NCBI RefSeq assembly: GCF_030689305.1
Contig: NZ_JAUYVM010000023.1
Coordinates: 20,294-84,293 of the forward strand
Direction of reading: 5' to 3'
Length of the DNA stretch: 64,000 nucleotides
From: Vibrio penaeicida
GTDB lineage: Bacteria; Pseudomonadota; Gammaproteobacteria; Enterobacterales; Vibrionaceae
Positions 51,287-59,602 of this stretch are shown here, one piece after another (the first letter of the stretch is position 1; every line of letters begins with the position of its first letter). Both the position numbers and the translations under genes were made by a program. The notes beneath the pieces were generated by a model. The model saw nothing but the letters and a program-made list of their open reading frames with translations. It ran no database searches and was not told the DNA's origin.

Positions 51287-52930
51287 ATGAATGGAATTAG
51301 CTTGCGCTCCGTATCCATCAAATCACGGCTGTACATTATGACGCTCACTATTGCGTTACTAATGCTAGCGCCTCTTGCTTACATAAAATACGCTTACTAC
51401 GGTGACCTACTCACCGCTAAACAAGTAAAAACTCGCCATTTGGTCGAAACAGCGCACAGTGTAATTAATCATTTCTACCAACTCGAAAAAAATGGAACGC
51501 TCTCTAAAGTAGAAGCGCAGACCCAAGCTAAGTCCGCTCTAAATGGGCTGCGGTACGAGAAAAATGACTACTTCTGGGTAAACGATACCCGCCCTTACAT
51601 GGTTAACCACCCAATTAAACCTCAACTTAATGGTAAGGATTTGTCTGGTGTAAAAGATCCCACCGGAAAATCACTGTTCATTGAATTTGTTAATGAGGTT
51701 AAACGAAACAACGGCGGTGGATTCGTCAATTACATGTGGCCGAAACCAGGTTCGGAAGTAGACGTAGAAAAAGTGTCTTATGTAAAGCTCCATGAACCAT
51801 GGGGGTGGATTGTCGGAAGTGGGGTATACATTGATGATGTAGACGCATTGTTTTGGGAGCGTGCCCAGTCAATCATTATGATTATTATTGCCTGCTTGAT
51901 TACCATGGCTCTAATTGCCACTTGGTTTGGCTACAGCATAACCAAACCTTGTGTTGAAACCGAAGAAGCACTTAATGATATCGCCGAAGGAGATGGCGAC
52001 CTCACCAAAGATTTACCTTCCAATGGCAAGGATGAGCTCAGCCACATCGCAGCGGCTTTTAATCTATTTACCAACAAAATACGCTCTATCGTCACCGACA
52101 TGATTCCAGTAAGTGAAGGCATTACTAGCGCCGCAACACAGCTTAACCAAGTGGCGTCAGATGCGTCAATGAAGGCCGGTGAACAACATCAATCCGTCGA
52201 TACGGTCGCCTCTGCGATGAATGAACTCCACGCCAGTAATCAAGAGGTCGCTACGTCAGCCTCTTCTGCCGCAGATGCTGCACAACAAGCTGCACAATTG
52301 GGTGAGCAAGGGGTTAGTGTTATCGATAGTGCGACGAGCCATATGAGCTCACTGTCCGACCTACTGACAGAAACGGAAAAAAGTACCCTTCAACTTGCTC
52401 AGGATTCTGAAACGGTGAGTACGGTATTGGATGTTATTCGGGGTATTGCTGAGCAAACTAACTTATTGGCACTCAACGCAGCTATTGAAGCCGCTCGTGC
52501 AGGGGAACAAGGACGAGGCTTTGCGGTTGTGGCCGATGAAGTGCGTACCTTAGCAACTCGGACGCAAGCAAGTACTGATGAGATAGAACAAATTGTAGGT
52601 AACCTACAAGCTAGAGCAAAAACGGTTACCTCTGCAATGGAGAAAACACAAGTCCAATCCAATGCCACCCACGGACAAGCTAAGGAAGCACGAGAAACAC
52701 TGGCCGAAATTGGGCAACAAATCAGCCATATTTTGGATCTTAACCAGCAAATAGCCGATTCAAGTGCTCAGCAAACTCTTGCTACCGAAGAGATCAGTAA
52801 AAATTTGGTCATCATTTCAGAAAACAGCGATCAGTCGGCAGCCCAAGCAACGCAAGTTGCACAGGCAAGTGAAGTATTGCTTAGTAATGGGCAAAACCTC
52901 CAAAAAATCATCCACCATTTCAAGGTTTGA
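51287..52930 (+). CDS. Methyl-accepting chemotaxis protein with sCache sensor
   Basis: The inner-membrane chemoreceptor has 547 residues. Transmembrane helix 1 is near 15-35. The periplasmic single-Cache domain (about 40-190) has YEKNDYFWVNDTRPYMVNHP and LHEPWGWIVGSGVYIDDVD, typical of sCache_2 ligand sensors. The second helix is near 195-216, then HAMP. The signalling domain contains the conserved tip GIAEQTNLLALNAAIEAARAGE and EVRTLATRTQASTDEIE. It lacks a C-terminal CheR pentapeptide. The ligand is unknown. Confidence 0.95.
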   Translation: MNGISLRSVSIKSRLYIMTLTIALLMLAPLAYIKYAYYGDLLTAKQVKTRHLVETAHSVINHFYQLEKNGTLSKVEAQTQAKSALNGLRYEKNDYFWVNDTRPYMVNHPIKPQLNGKDLSGVKDPTGKSLFIEFVNEVKRNNGGGFVNYMWPKPGSEVDVEKVSYVKLHEPWGWIVGSGVYIDDVDALFWERAQSIIMIIIACLITMALIATWFGYSITKPCVETEEALNDIAEGDGDLTKDLPSNGKDELSHIAAAFNLFTNKIRSIVTDMIPVSEGITSAATQLNQVASDASMKAGEQHQSVDTVASAMNELHASNQEVATSASSAADAAQQAAQLGEQGVSVIDSATSHMSSLSDLLTETEKSTLQLAQDSETVSTVLDVIRGIAEQTNLLALNAAIEAARAGEQGRGFAVVADEVRTLATRTQASTDEIEQIVGNLQARAKTVTSAMEKTQVQSNATHGQAKEARETLAEIGQQISHILDLNQQIADSSAQQTLATEEISKNLVIISENSDQSAAQATQVAQASEVLLSNGQNLQKIIHHFKV

Positions 52931-52962
52931 TTGATTCAAGCTGTGATTAGATAAACACTCTA

Positions 52963-52989
52963 AAGCGCCACATCGAGTGGCGTTTTTTG
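52963..52989 (+). terminator. Rho-independent terminator of the chemoreceptor gene
   Basis: The hairpin GCGCCAC-atcga-GTGGCG is followed by a run of six T. Confidence 0.85.
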
Positions 52990-53070
52990 TTGTTTATCAC
53001 ACACCGGAAACCGCATTTCATTTTCATCACCTTTCGTGACCTATATCAATTTAATTTCATATCATATAAA

Positions 53071-53085
53071 TGAGAATGATTATCG
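53071..53085. promoter_or_regulatory. Fur-box-like site upstream of adhP
   Basis: TGAGAATGATTATCG matches the 7-1-7 Fur consensus TGATAATNATTATCA at 12 of 14 defined positions. It is 30 bp before the adhP ATG, where repression would be effective. Confidence 0.6.
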
Positions 53086-53114
53086 AAAACATTTAGTCAC
53101 TGATGGAGAATCCC

Positions 53115-54128
53115 ATGAAAGCCGCTGTGGTGAATGAGTTTAAAGGACCGCTGGTCATTAAAGATATTCCGCTGCCAAACGTAAAGGCACGCGATGTGTT
53201 AGTTAAGATCCACGCTTGTGGCGTATGCCACACCGATTTACACGCCTGTCATGGTGATTGGCCTGTGAAGCCTAAAATGCCATTGGTCCCCGGACATGAA
53301 GGCGTAGGTGAAGTTGTCGAAGTCGGCAGTGAGATCCACCACTTAAAAGTAGGGGATCGCGTTGGAATTCCATGGCTGTATAGTGCTTGTGGTCATTGTG
53401 ATTACTGCTTAGAAGGTCAGGAAACCCTCTGCCTCGATCAGCATAATGCTGGCTACTCTGTCGATGGCGGGTATGCCGAATACTGCCTCGCGAATGGCGA
53501 ATATGCGATTAAAATTCCTGAAGGTCTCAACTACGTCGATGCTGCACCTTTATTTTGTGCAGGCGTAACCACCTACAAAGCCTTGAAAGTCACCAGTGTA
53601 AAGCCTGGGCAATGGGTCGCGATTATTGGTGCAGGTGGTTTAGGTCACTTAGCGATTCAATACGCAGTAGCTATGGGTATGAATGTCATCGCGGTGGATA
53701 CCGGAGATGAGAAGCTGGCATTGGCAAAAGAACTAGGCGCAACTCATTGTATCGATTTCATGAAGCAAAAGCCTTCTGAAGTCATTCAGGAGCTAGTTGG
53801 AGGGGTACATGGTGTTGTCTGCACCGCAGTATCCAAACCTGCGTTCCAAGAAGCATACAGAGCCATCCGACGTGGCGGTTCATGCGTATTGGTTGGGTTG
53901 CCCCCTGAAGACATGCCTATCCCTATTTTTGATACCGTATTGAATGGTGTGAAGGTGATTGGTTCTATTGTAGGTACGCGAAAAGATCTGCAAGAATGTC
54001 TGCAATTTGCCGCTGATGGTAAAGTGAAAGCCATCACGGAAGTAAAGCAGCTTGAAGACATCAATGACATCTTTGCCGATATGGAAAAAGGTGAAATTAC
54101 GGGTCGAATCGTGATGGAATTTTCGTAA
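53115..54128 (+). CDS. adhP: Alcohol dehydrogenase AdhP (zinc type)
   Basis: The NAD-dependent, Zn-containing ethanol-active alcohol dehydrogenase is cytosolic. From the ATG preceded by TGGAGA it has 337 residues (E. coli AdhP 336). Catalytic zinc ligands are in CGVCHTDLHACHGDWP and GHEGVGEVVEVG; structural zinc is held by four Cys in CGHCDYCLEGQETLC. The Rossmann motif is GAGGLGHLAIQYA near 172-184. It is a single gene. A Fur-box-like site upstream suggests iron-dependent repression, which is not usual for this gene. Confidence 0.95.
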   Translation: MKAAVVNEFKGPLVIKDIPLPNVKARDVLVKIHACGVCHTDLHACHGDWPVKPKMPLVPGHEGVGEVVEVGSEIHHLKVGDRVGIPWLYSACGHCDYCLEGQETLCLDQHNAGYSVDGGYAEYCLANGEYAIKIPEGLNYVDAAPLFCAGVTTYKALKVTSVKPGQWVAIIGAGGLGHLAIQYAVAMGMNVIAVDTGDEKLALAKELGATHCIDFMKQKPSEVIQELVGGVHGVVCTAVSKPAFQEAYRAIRRGGSCVLVGLPPEDMPIPIFDTVLNGVKVIGSIVGTRKDLQECLQFAADGKVKAITEVKQLEDINDIFADMEKGEITGRIVMEFS

Positions 54129-54183
54129 CCTTCCGTTACCTATATTCCGTTACCAAACTCAGTAATCCTAAACTGCAGAGACA

Positions 54184-54212
54184 CAATGGGCAGCTCCATA
54201 GCTGCCCATTTT
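54184..54212. terminator. Terminator between adhP and zntR
   Basis: The hairpin AATGGGCAGCT-ccat-AGCTGCCCATT lies between convergent genes and can serve both. It is followed by TTC. Confidence 0.8.
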
Positions 54213-54253
54213 CATTCACAATTAAGCCGAATAGCTATTTTAAGCGACGTGAT

Positions 54254-54697
54254 TTATTGTCGCTCATCACAGCAAACTCCACGACCATGCACTTTTTCTC
54301 CTGCCAATGCCTCAAGAATTGAACAATGGCTAGCATCGTCATCGACGTGCCCACAGCACGCATCATTGATTTTCTTCAATGCTCGACGAATTCGTGTTAA
54401 GTCATGAATTTTTTCATCGATAAGAGTCAGTTTCGCTGACGTGATCGACTTAACTTCAGCGCAACTGTGTTCTGTCGCTTCTAACTTAATATCTAAAAGT
54501 TCACGAATTTCATCCAAACTCAACCCAAGAGATTTGGATTTGAGGATAAACTGAACCTGTTTTTGATTTTCTTCATCATAAAGCCGATAACCGGACTCAC
54601 TTCGGCCAGCCGGCGATATCAGTTTATTCTTTTCGTAGAAGCGCAAGGTGTCAGTACTGACTTCGCACCTTTTGGCTAACTCACCAATCTGAAACAT
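54254..54697 (-). CDS. zntR: Zn(II)-responsive MerR-family regulator ZntR
   Basis: ZntR activates zinc-export genes by untwisting their promoters when zinc binds. It has 147 residues. The MerR helix-turn-helix is at the N-terminus (MFQIGELAKRCEVSTDTLRFYEKNKLI without its middle gap is about residues 1-27). Metal ligands characteristic of ZntR are a Cys in EHSCAEV near 79, then DACCGHVDD near 114 and the SHCSIL Cys near 124. The tail HGRGVCC adds another Cys pair. The target zntA is not in this window. Confidence 0.9.
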   Translation of the reverse strand: MFQIGELAKRCEVSTDTLRFYEKNKLISPAGRSESGYRLYDEENQKQVQFILKSKSLGLSLDEIRELLDIKLEATEHSCAEVKSITSAKLTLIDEKIHDLTRIRRALKKINDACCGHVDDDASHCSILEALAGEKVHGRGVCCDERQ

Positions 54698-54761
54698 GTT
54701 TTTTTAACCTTATTGTTACGATTTTGGTGTCAAAAACGGATTTTCCTAATTATTTTTGTGA

Positions 54762-54777
54762 CGCCAAACGATTGCGC
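54762..54777. promoter_or_regulatory. PurR-operator-like site upstream of purH
   Basis: CGCCAAACGATTGCGC matches the PurR consensus ACGCAAACGTTTGCGT at 11 of 16 positions, including the central AAACG and TTGCG. It lies about 240 bp before purH in the 322-bp zntR-purH gap, which otherwise shows no gene. purHD is a PurR target in E. coli. Confidence 0.5.
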
Positions 54778-55019
54778 GAGCTTTTTTGTAATAATTTAGT
54801 TAGAATACGCGCCATCAAATTTCGAGTTGAAATGAATACATCGACCAATCAAAGGTCTTTACCAAAACTGGCCAATATCTTTGCTCACATGCCTCTAATA
54901 ATAATGGCATGACCTAAGGAATGATAATTCTATTTATCCTTAATGGGCGTAAGAACAAGTACATTTTTGGCAAATATCTTTAATCTAACTACTCTGTGAA
55001 TTTGAGGAAGATGGAAGCA

Positions 55020-56612
55020 ATGAATAACGCTCGTCCTATTCGCCGCGCTCTTATCAGCGTATCAGACAAAACTGGTATCGTTGAGTTTGCAAAATCTCTT
55101 GCTGACCGCGGTGTTGATATCCTGTCTACTGGTGGCACAGCCCGCCTTCTTGCCGAACAAGGCATCTCTGTAACCGAAGTATCCGATTACACCGGATTCC
55201 CTGAGATGATGGACGGTCGCGTTAAAACGCTTCATCCAAAAGTTCACGGTGGTGTTCTTGGTCGTCGCGGTCAAGACGATGCGATCATGGAAACACACGG
55301 CATCAACCCAATCGATATGGTTGTGGTTAACCTATACCCATTCGCAGAAACTGTTGCTAAAGAAGGTTGCACCCTTGCTGACGCTGTTGAGAACATCGAT
55401 ATCGGTGGTCCAACAATGGTTCGCTCTGCAGCGAAAAACCACAAAGACGTCACTATCGTTGTGAACGCACACGACTACGACCGTGTTGTGGCTGAAATGG
55501 ACGCAAACGACAAATCTCTAACCCTAGAGACTCGCTTCGACCTAGCTATCGCTGCATTCGAGCACACAGCTTCTTACGACGGCATGATCGCTAACTACTT
55601 CGGCACTATGGTTCCTAGCTACGGCGAGAACAAAGAAGGTGATGAAGAAAGCAAGTTCCCTCGCACGTTCAACCAACAGTTCGAGAAAAAACAAGACATG
55701 CGCTACGGTGAGAACAGCCACCAAGCTGCAGCATTCTACGTTGAAGCAAACCCTGAAGAAGCATCAGTGTCTACTGCTCGCCAAATCCAAGGTAAAGCAC
55801 TGTCTTACAACAACATCGCTGACACTGACGCAGCTCTTGAGTGTGTGAAAGAATTCGACGAGCCAGCATGTGTGATCGTTAAGCACGCTAACCCATGTGG
55901 CGTAGCACTAGGTGAAAACATCCTAGAAGCTTACGACCGTGCATTCAAAACGGATCCAACGTCTGCATTTGGCGGTATCATCGCATTCAACCGTGAACTA
56001 GACGCTGCAACAGCAACGGCTATCACCGAACGTCAATTCGTTGAAGTTATCATTGCCCCTTCTGTTTCAGCTGAAGCAGTAGAAATCGTAGCGGCTAAGA
56101 AAAACCTTCGCCTACTTGAGTGTGGCGAGTGGACAACTAAGACGACTGGCTTTGACGTGAAACGCGTTAACGGCGGCCTGTTAGTTCAAGATCGTGACCA
56201 AGGTATGGTTGAAGCGTCTGACCTTAAAGTGGTTTCTAAACGCCAACCAACAGAAGAAGAGCTAAAAGACGCGCTATTCTGTTGGAAAGTTGCGAAGTAC
56301 GTGAAATCCAACGCGATCGTTTATTCGAAAGGCGACATGACTATCGGTGTAGGCGCAGGTCAAATGAGCCGCGTTTACTCAGCGAAAATCGCTGGTATCA
56401 AAGCCGCAGACGAAGGTCTTCAAGTTGAGGGCTGTGTTATGGCCTCTGACGCATTCTTCCCATTCCGCGATGGTATCGATGCCGCTGCAGAAGCGGGCAT
56501 CAAATGCGTGATTCAACCAGGTGGCTCTATGCGTGATGACGAAGTTATTGCAGCTGCAGATGAACACGGCATGGCGATGATCTTTACTGGCATGCGTCAC
56601 TTCCGCCACTAA
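55020..56612 (+). CDS. purH: AICAR transformylase/IMP cyclohydrolase
   Basis: PurH carries out the last two steps of IMP synthesis. From the ATG giving MNNARPIRRALISVSDKTG, which has GAGGAAGATGGAA upstream, it has 530 residues. The N-terminal IMP cyclohydrolase domain (about 1-200) has STGGTARLLAEQG and GRVKTLHPKVHGG. The C-terminal transformylase has RYGENSHQAAAFY near 230, VIVKHANPCGVA with the catalytic Lys-His, and IVYSKGDMTIGVGAGQMSR. purD follows after 283 bp on the same strand. Confidence 0.97.
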   Translation: MNNARPIRRALISVSDKTGIVEFAKSLADRGVDILSTGGTARLLAEQGISVTEVSDYTGFPEMMDGRVKTLHPKVHGGVLGRRGQDDAIMETHGINPIDMVVVNLYPFAETVAKEGCTLADAVENIDIGGPTMVRSAAKNHKDVTIVVNAHDYDRVVAEMDANDKSLTLETRFDLAIAAFEHTASYDGMIANYFGTMVPSYGENKEGDEESKFPRTFNQQFEKKQDMRYGENSHQAAAFYVEANPEEASVSTARQIQGKALSYNNIADTDAALECVKEFDEPACVIVKHANPCGVALGENILEAYDRAFKTDPTSAFGGIIAFNRELDAATATAITERQFVEVIIAPSVSAEAVEIVAAKKNLRLLECGEWTTKTTGFDVKRVNGGLLVQDRDQGMVEASDLKVVSKRQPTEEELKDALFCWKVAKYVKSNAIVYSKGDMTIGVGAGQMSRVYSAKIAGIKAADEGLQVEGCVMASDAFFPFRDGIDAAAEAGIKCVIQPGGSMRDDEVIAAADEHGMAMIFTGMRHFRH

Positions 56613-56626
56613 TTTCCTCTTCGTAT

Positions 56627-56745
56627 TTGGCACTGTGGCGTTGTTAGCTGCTTTCGCCCACCCCGGTCACATAGCGGATTATGCTCCCGGGGATGGGCTC
56701 AATTGCTGCCTAGCCACATCACCAACTACTTTGAGCAAGACTTAT
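56627..56745. repeat. ERIC-like intergenic repeat between purH and purD
   Basis: The central part resembles the enterobacterial repetitive intergenic consensus, which is also found in Vibrio: GCTTTCGCCCACCCCGGTCA, then a short loop, then ATGCTCCCGGGGATGGGCTC, followed by TTGCTGCCTAG and TACTTTGAGC. The core forms a long hairpin (56656-56698). Borders are approximate. It lies within the purHD transcript and could affect purD expression. Confidence 0.7.
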
Positions 56746-56895
56746 AATTTTGTTTTTTTAAATATTCCAATATTTAAAATACGTAGAGCAAGTCAGTGAC
56801 TTTAGTTCAAGGAAAACACGCGGAGCTTATGACCATAAGTGAGCATGTTTGACACAGAAATAAAGGCTCTGAAGCAGCTATAAGGATTTTAAAAC

Positions 56896-58185
56896 ATGAA
56901 TGTACTAATTATCGGTGCCGGCGGTAGAGAACATGCTTTGGGCTGGAAAGCAGCACAAAACCCAAATGTTGAAACAGTATTTGTTGCCCCTGGTAACGCA
57001 GGGACAGCGCTTGAGCCTAAACTCGAAAATGTCGCTATCGGTGTAGAAGACATTGAAGCACTTGTCACATTTGCCAAAGAAAACGCCATTGAGCTGACCA
57101 TTGTCGGTCCTGAAGCGCCGTTAGTTATCGGTGTCGTCGATGCTTTCCGTGCAGCTGGCTTACCTATCTTTGGTCCAACAGAAGCGGCAGCTCAGCTTGA
57201 AGGCTCTAAAGCGTTCACAAAAGATTTCTTAGCACGTCACGCCATTCCTACAGGGGCTTACGCTAACTTTACAGAAATTGAGCCTGCGTTAGCTTACGTT
57301 CGTGAACAAGGCGCACCAATTGTTGTTAAAGCTGATGGTCTTGCGGCTGGTAAAGGCGTAATCGTTGCAATGACATTGCAAGAAGCGGAAGACGCTATTA
57401 AAGATATGTTGGCTGGCAATGCATTTGGTGAAGCAGGTAGCCGAGTGGTTATCGAAGAATTCCTAGACGGCGAAGAAGCGAGCTTCATCGTGATGGTCGA
57501 CGGTAAAAACGTGCTTCCGATGGCCACCAGCCAAGACCACAAGCGTGTAGGTGATAAAGATACAGGTCCTAACACTGGCGGCATGGGGGCATACTCTCCA
57601 GCTCCTGTCGTAACTCAAGAAATCCACAACCGTATTATGGAAGAGGTTATTTACCCTACCGTGAATGGCATGGCTTCTGAAGGTCACCCGTACACAGGCT
57701 TCCTATACGCAGGCCTGATGATCGACAAAGATGGCACACCAAAAGTGATTGAGTACAACTGCCGCTTTGGTGACCCTGAAACTCAGCCTATCATGATGCG
57801 TATGGAATCCGATCTTGTAGAACTGTGTTTGGCTGCAATTGACGAAAAGCTGGATCAAGTTGAGTCTAAATGGGATTCACGTGCGTCCATCGGTATTGTA
57901 TTGGCTGCCGGTGGCTACCCAGCGGCATACAACAAAGGCGATGTGATCTCTGGTCTTCCTCAACAGGAAACTGCAGGCGAGAAAGTATTCCACGCAGGAA
58001 CAGACAACAAAGACGGCGACATTGTGACCAACGGTGGTCGTGTACTTTGTGCAACTGCTCTGGGTAACAGCGTATCGGAAGCACAACAACGTGCTTACGA
58101 GCTTGCAAAACAGATTCACTGGGAAGGTGTATTCCATCGCAGCGACATTGGTTATCGAGCGATTGCTCGTGAGCAAGAAAAGTAA
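56896..58185 (+). CDS. purD: Phosphoribosylamine-glycine ligase
   Basis: PurD joins glycine to phosphoribosylamine in purine synthesis. It has 429 residues, the E. coli length. The start MNVLIIGAGGREHALGWKAA is the N-domain dinucleotide-like loop. The ATP-grasp region has KADGLAAGKGVIVA near 147-160, MVDGKNVLPMATSQDHKR and the GARS signature PNTGGMGAYSPAPV near 225-238, plus EYNCRFGDPETQ. It follows purH after an ERIC-like repeat. Confidence 0.98.
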   Translation: MNVLIIGAGGREHALGWKAAQNPNVETVFVAPGNAGTALEPKLENVAIGVEDIEALVTFAKENAIELTIVGPEAPLVIGVVDAFRAAGLPIFGPTEAAAQLEGSKAFTKDFLARHAIPTGAYANFTEIEPALAYVREQGAPIVVKADGLAAGKGVIVAMTLQEAEDAIKDMLAGNAFGEAGSRVVIEEFLDGEEASFIVMVDGKNVLPMATSQDHKRVGDKDTGPNTGGMGAYSPAPVVTQEIHNRIMEEVIYPTVNGMASEGHPYTGFLYAGLMIDKDGTPKVIEYNCRFGDPETQPIMMRMESDLVELCLAAIDEKLDQVESKWDSRASIGIVLAAGGYPAAYNKGDVISGLPQQETAGEKVFHAGTDNKDGDIVTNGGRVLCATALGNSVSEAQQRAYELAKQIHWEGVFHRSDIGYRAIAREQEK

Positions 58186-58224
58186 CGCTTAGTCGCGCAC
58201 GTAAAAAACAGTCGCCGTGCAAAG

Positions 58225-58260
58225 GCAATCACACGTGTAAAAGCAATCGTACGTGTAAAA
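58225..58260 (+). repeat. Tandem 18-bp repeat after purD
   Basis: GCAATCACACGTGTAAAA (58225-58242) is followed by GCAATCGTACGTGTAAAA (58243-58260), 16 of 18 identical. It lies just before the purD terminator. It is probably a local duplication. Confidence 0.7.
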
Positions 58261-58261
58261 A

Positions 58262-58292
58262 TAAAAAAGGCACTCATTGAGTGCCTTTTTTG
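58262..58292. terminator. Terminator of purHD
   Basis: The hairpin AAAAAAGGCACTCA-t-TGAGTGCCTTTTTT is perfect and flanked by A and T runs. It can also serve the convergent lipoprotein gene. Confidence 0.93.
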
Positions 58293-58329
58293 TATTTGTT
58301 TAGCAGCATGTACCAAGTTTACTTACAGC

Positions 58330-59028
58330 TTAGTTCTGCTCGATAAACGACGGACGCTTAATACAATCCTGGTTATCCTCTGACAACATCAGCAAATCAC
58401 TCACAGAAAGCGTTTTAAGCTCTTTTTGACCAATAAAGGCTACATAGCTATCTACTGTAGATAAACGATTAACTACGAAGCTAGGAAGCGTCTGGTTGAA
58501 GGCTAACTTTTCGTATTCCCTGTCATCACAGGTTTCAAACGTTTCGCCATCCCAATACCCTTGGACAAGTTCTAAATTCTCCTTGTCTTGGGCTTCCGTT
58601 GTTTCCACAACAAAATTGGCTTCTTGTTGATAGCGTTTGATTTGTTTTTCGGGAATAGGCAGGACTTTACCATCCAACCTTAACTGTTGATAAACAGCCT
58701 CACCAGAAGCGCTAAATCGTAAATGGACACGATAAGGCACGAGCTCTTGCTCATCATTGGTTCGATAACCTTCTCGAATCAACTCACGCAGTACATCCCC
58801 TTGCCAAGCATAATCGGTACGGTAGTAACCGTAATCTCCAGACGTCACATAGTCAGCAGCCGAATAAGCACTGCCTAACCTTTTGGTAAACCAATAAAAA
58901 CTTGTGGAATCACCAATAGACTGCCCACCAGAATAATAAGCATACTGGTTAGCTTGAGGTGCGTTAGAACTTGAAGAACAGCCAACTAACGTGGCGAATA
59001 GCAGAGGTGCGTAAAAGTATCGCTTCAT
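58330..59028 (-). CDS. DUF1481 lipoprotein (YjaH family)
   Basis: The lipoprotein has 232 residues with lipobox LFATLVGCSSSS (Cys17). The mature part includes QSIGDSTSFYWFTKRLG, VPYRVHLRFSASGEAVYQQLRLDGKVLP and a Cys pair (FETCDDRE; NQDCIKR). Homologues of the DUF1481/YjaH type lie next to hupA in enterobacteria and Vibrio, matching this position: hupA is 39 bp upstream on the same strand. The function is unknown. Confidence 0.85.
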   Translation of the reverse strand: MKRYFYAPLLFATLVGCSSSSNAPQANQYAYYSGGQSIGDSTSFYWFTKRLGSAYSAADYVTSGDYGYYRTDYAWQGDVLRELIREGYRTNDEQELVPYRVHLRFSASGEAVYQQLRLDGKVLPIPEKQIKRYQQEANFVVETTEAQDKENLELVQGYWDGETFETCDDREYEKLAFNQTLPSFVVNRLSTVDSYVAFIGQKELKTLSVSDLLMLSEDNQDCIKRPSFIEQN

Positions 59029-59067
59029 AAAATAACTACGCCGAGTAAAAACTCGGCGTAGTATAGA

Positions 59068-59340
59068 TTAGTTCACTGATTCTTTCAGCGCTTTACCAGC
59101 GACAAATGCCGGAACATTCGCTGCTGCAATTTGAATCTCGTCGCCAGTCTTAGGATTGCGACCAGTACGAGCTGCACGATGGTTTACTTTGAATGTACCA
59201 AAACCGATAAGTTGAACCTGGTCACCCTCTTTAAGAGCTTCAGTCACTCCACCAAGAGTCGCTTCAAGAGCTGCTTTTGCTTGTGCTTTAGATAGATCAG
59301 CTTTTTCTGCGATGAAGTCGATGAGTTGGGTCTTGTTCAT
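59068..59340 (-). CDS. hupA: Nucleoid protein HU-alpha
   Basis: HU is a DNA-bending architectural protein. It has 90 residues, the usual length. The start MNKTQLIDFIAEKADLSKAQ, the HU signature GFGTFKVNHRAARTGRNPKTG near 46-66 and the end FVAGKALKESVN are diagnostic. AAGGGAAA lies before the ATG. The DUF1481 gene follows. The 262-bp region upstream contains its promoter and that of the divergent CNNM gene. Confidence 0.98.
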   Translation of the reverse strand: MNKTQLIDFIAEKADLSKAQAKAALEATLGGVTEALKEGDQVQLIGFGTFKVNHRAARTGRNPKTGDEIQIAAANVPAFVAGKALKESVN

Positions 59341-59602
59341 TAGGTTTCCCTTCTTGTATGTTTTTCGAAATCTAATTCACTGTAATCCATAAATGCCTGT
59401 TGTGGCAAAGGTTTGTCACCTCACTTTCGCTCTTCTGCCGATTTTTTAGCCGGATTATGAGCTTTACCTCACAATTTGTTACGAGTTTTCTCACTCTTGA
59501 GCTTGTTTTTCTCCTGTTCAGAACCGATTTATAACTTAGTCGATAGTTAGTTTCCATTGGGATTCTATTGATATCGACGCTAACAATTGATTGTAGGAAA
59601 CT

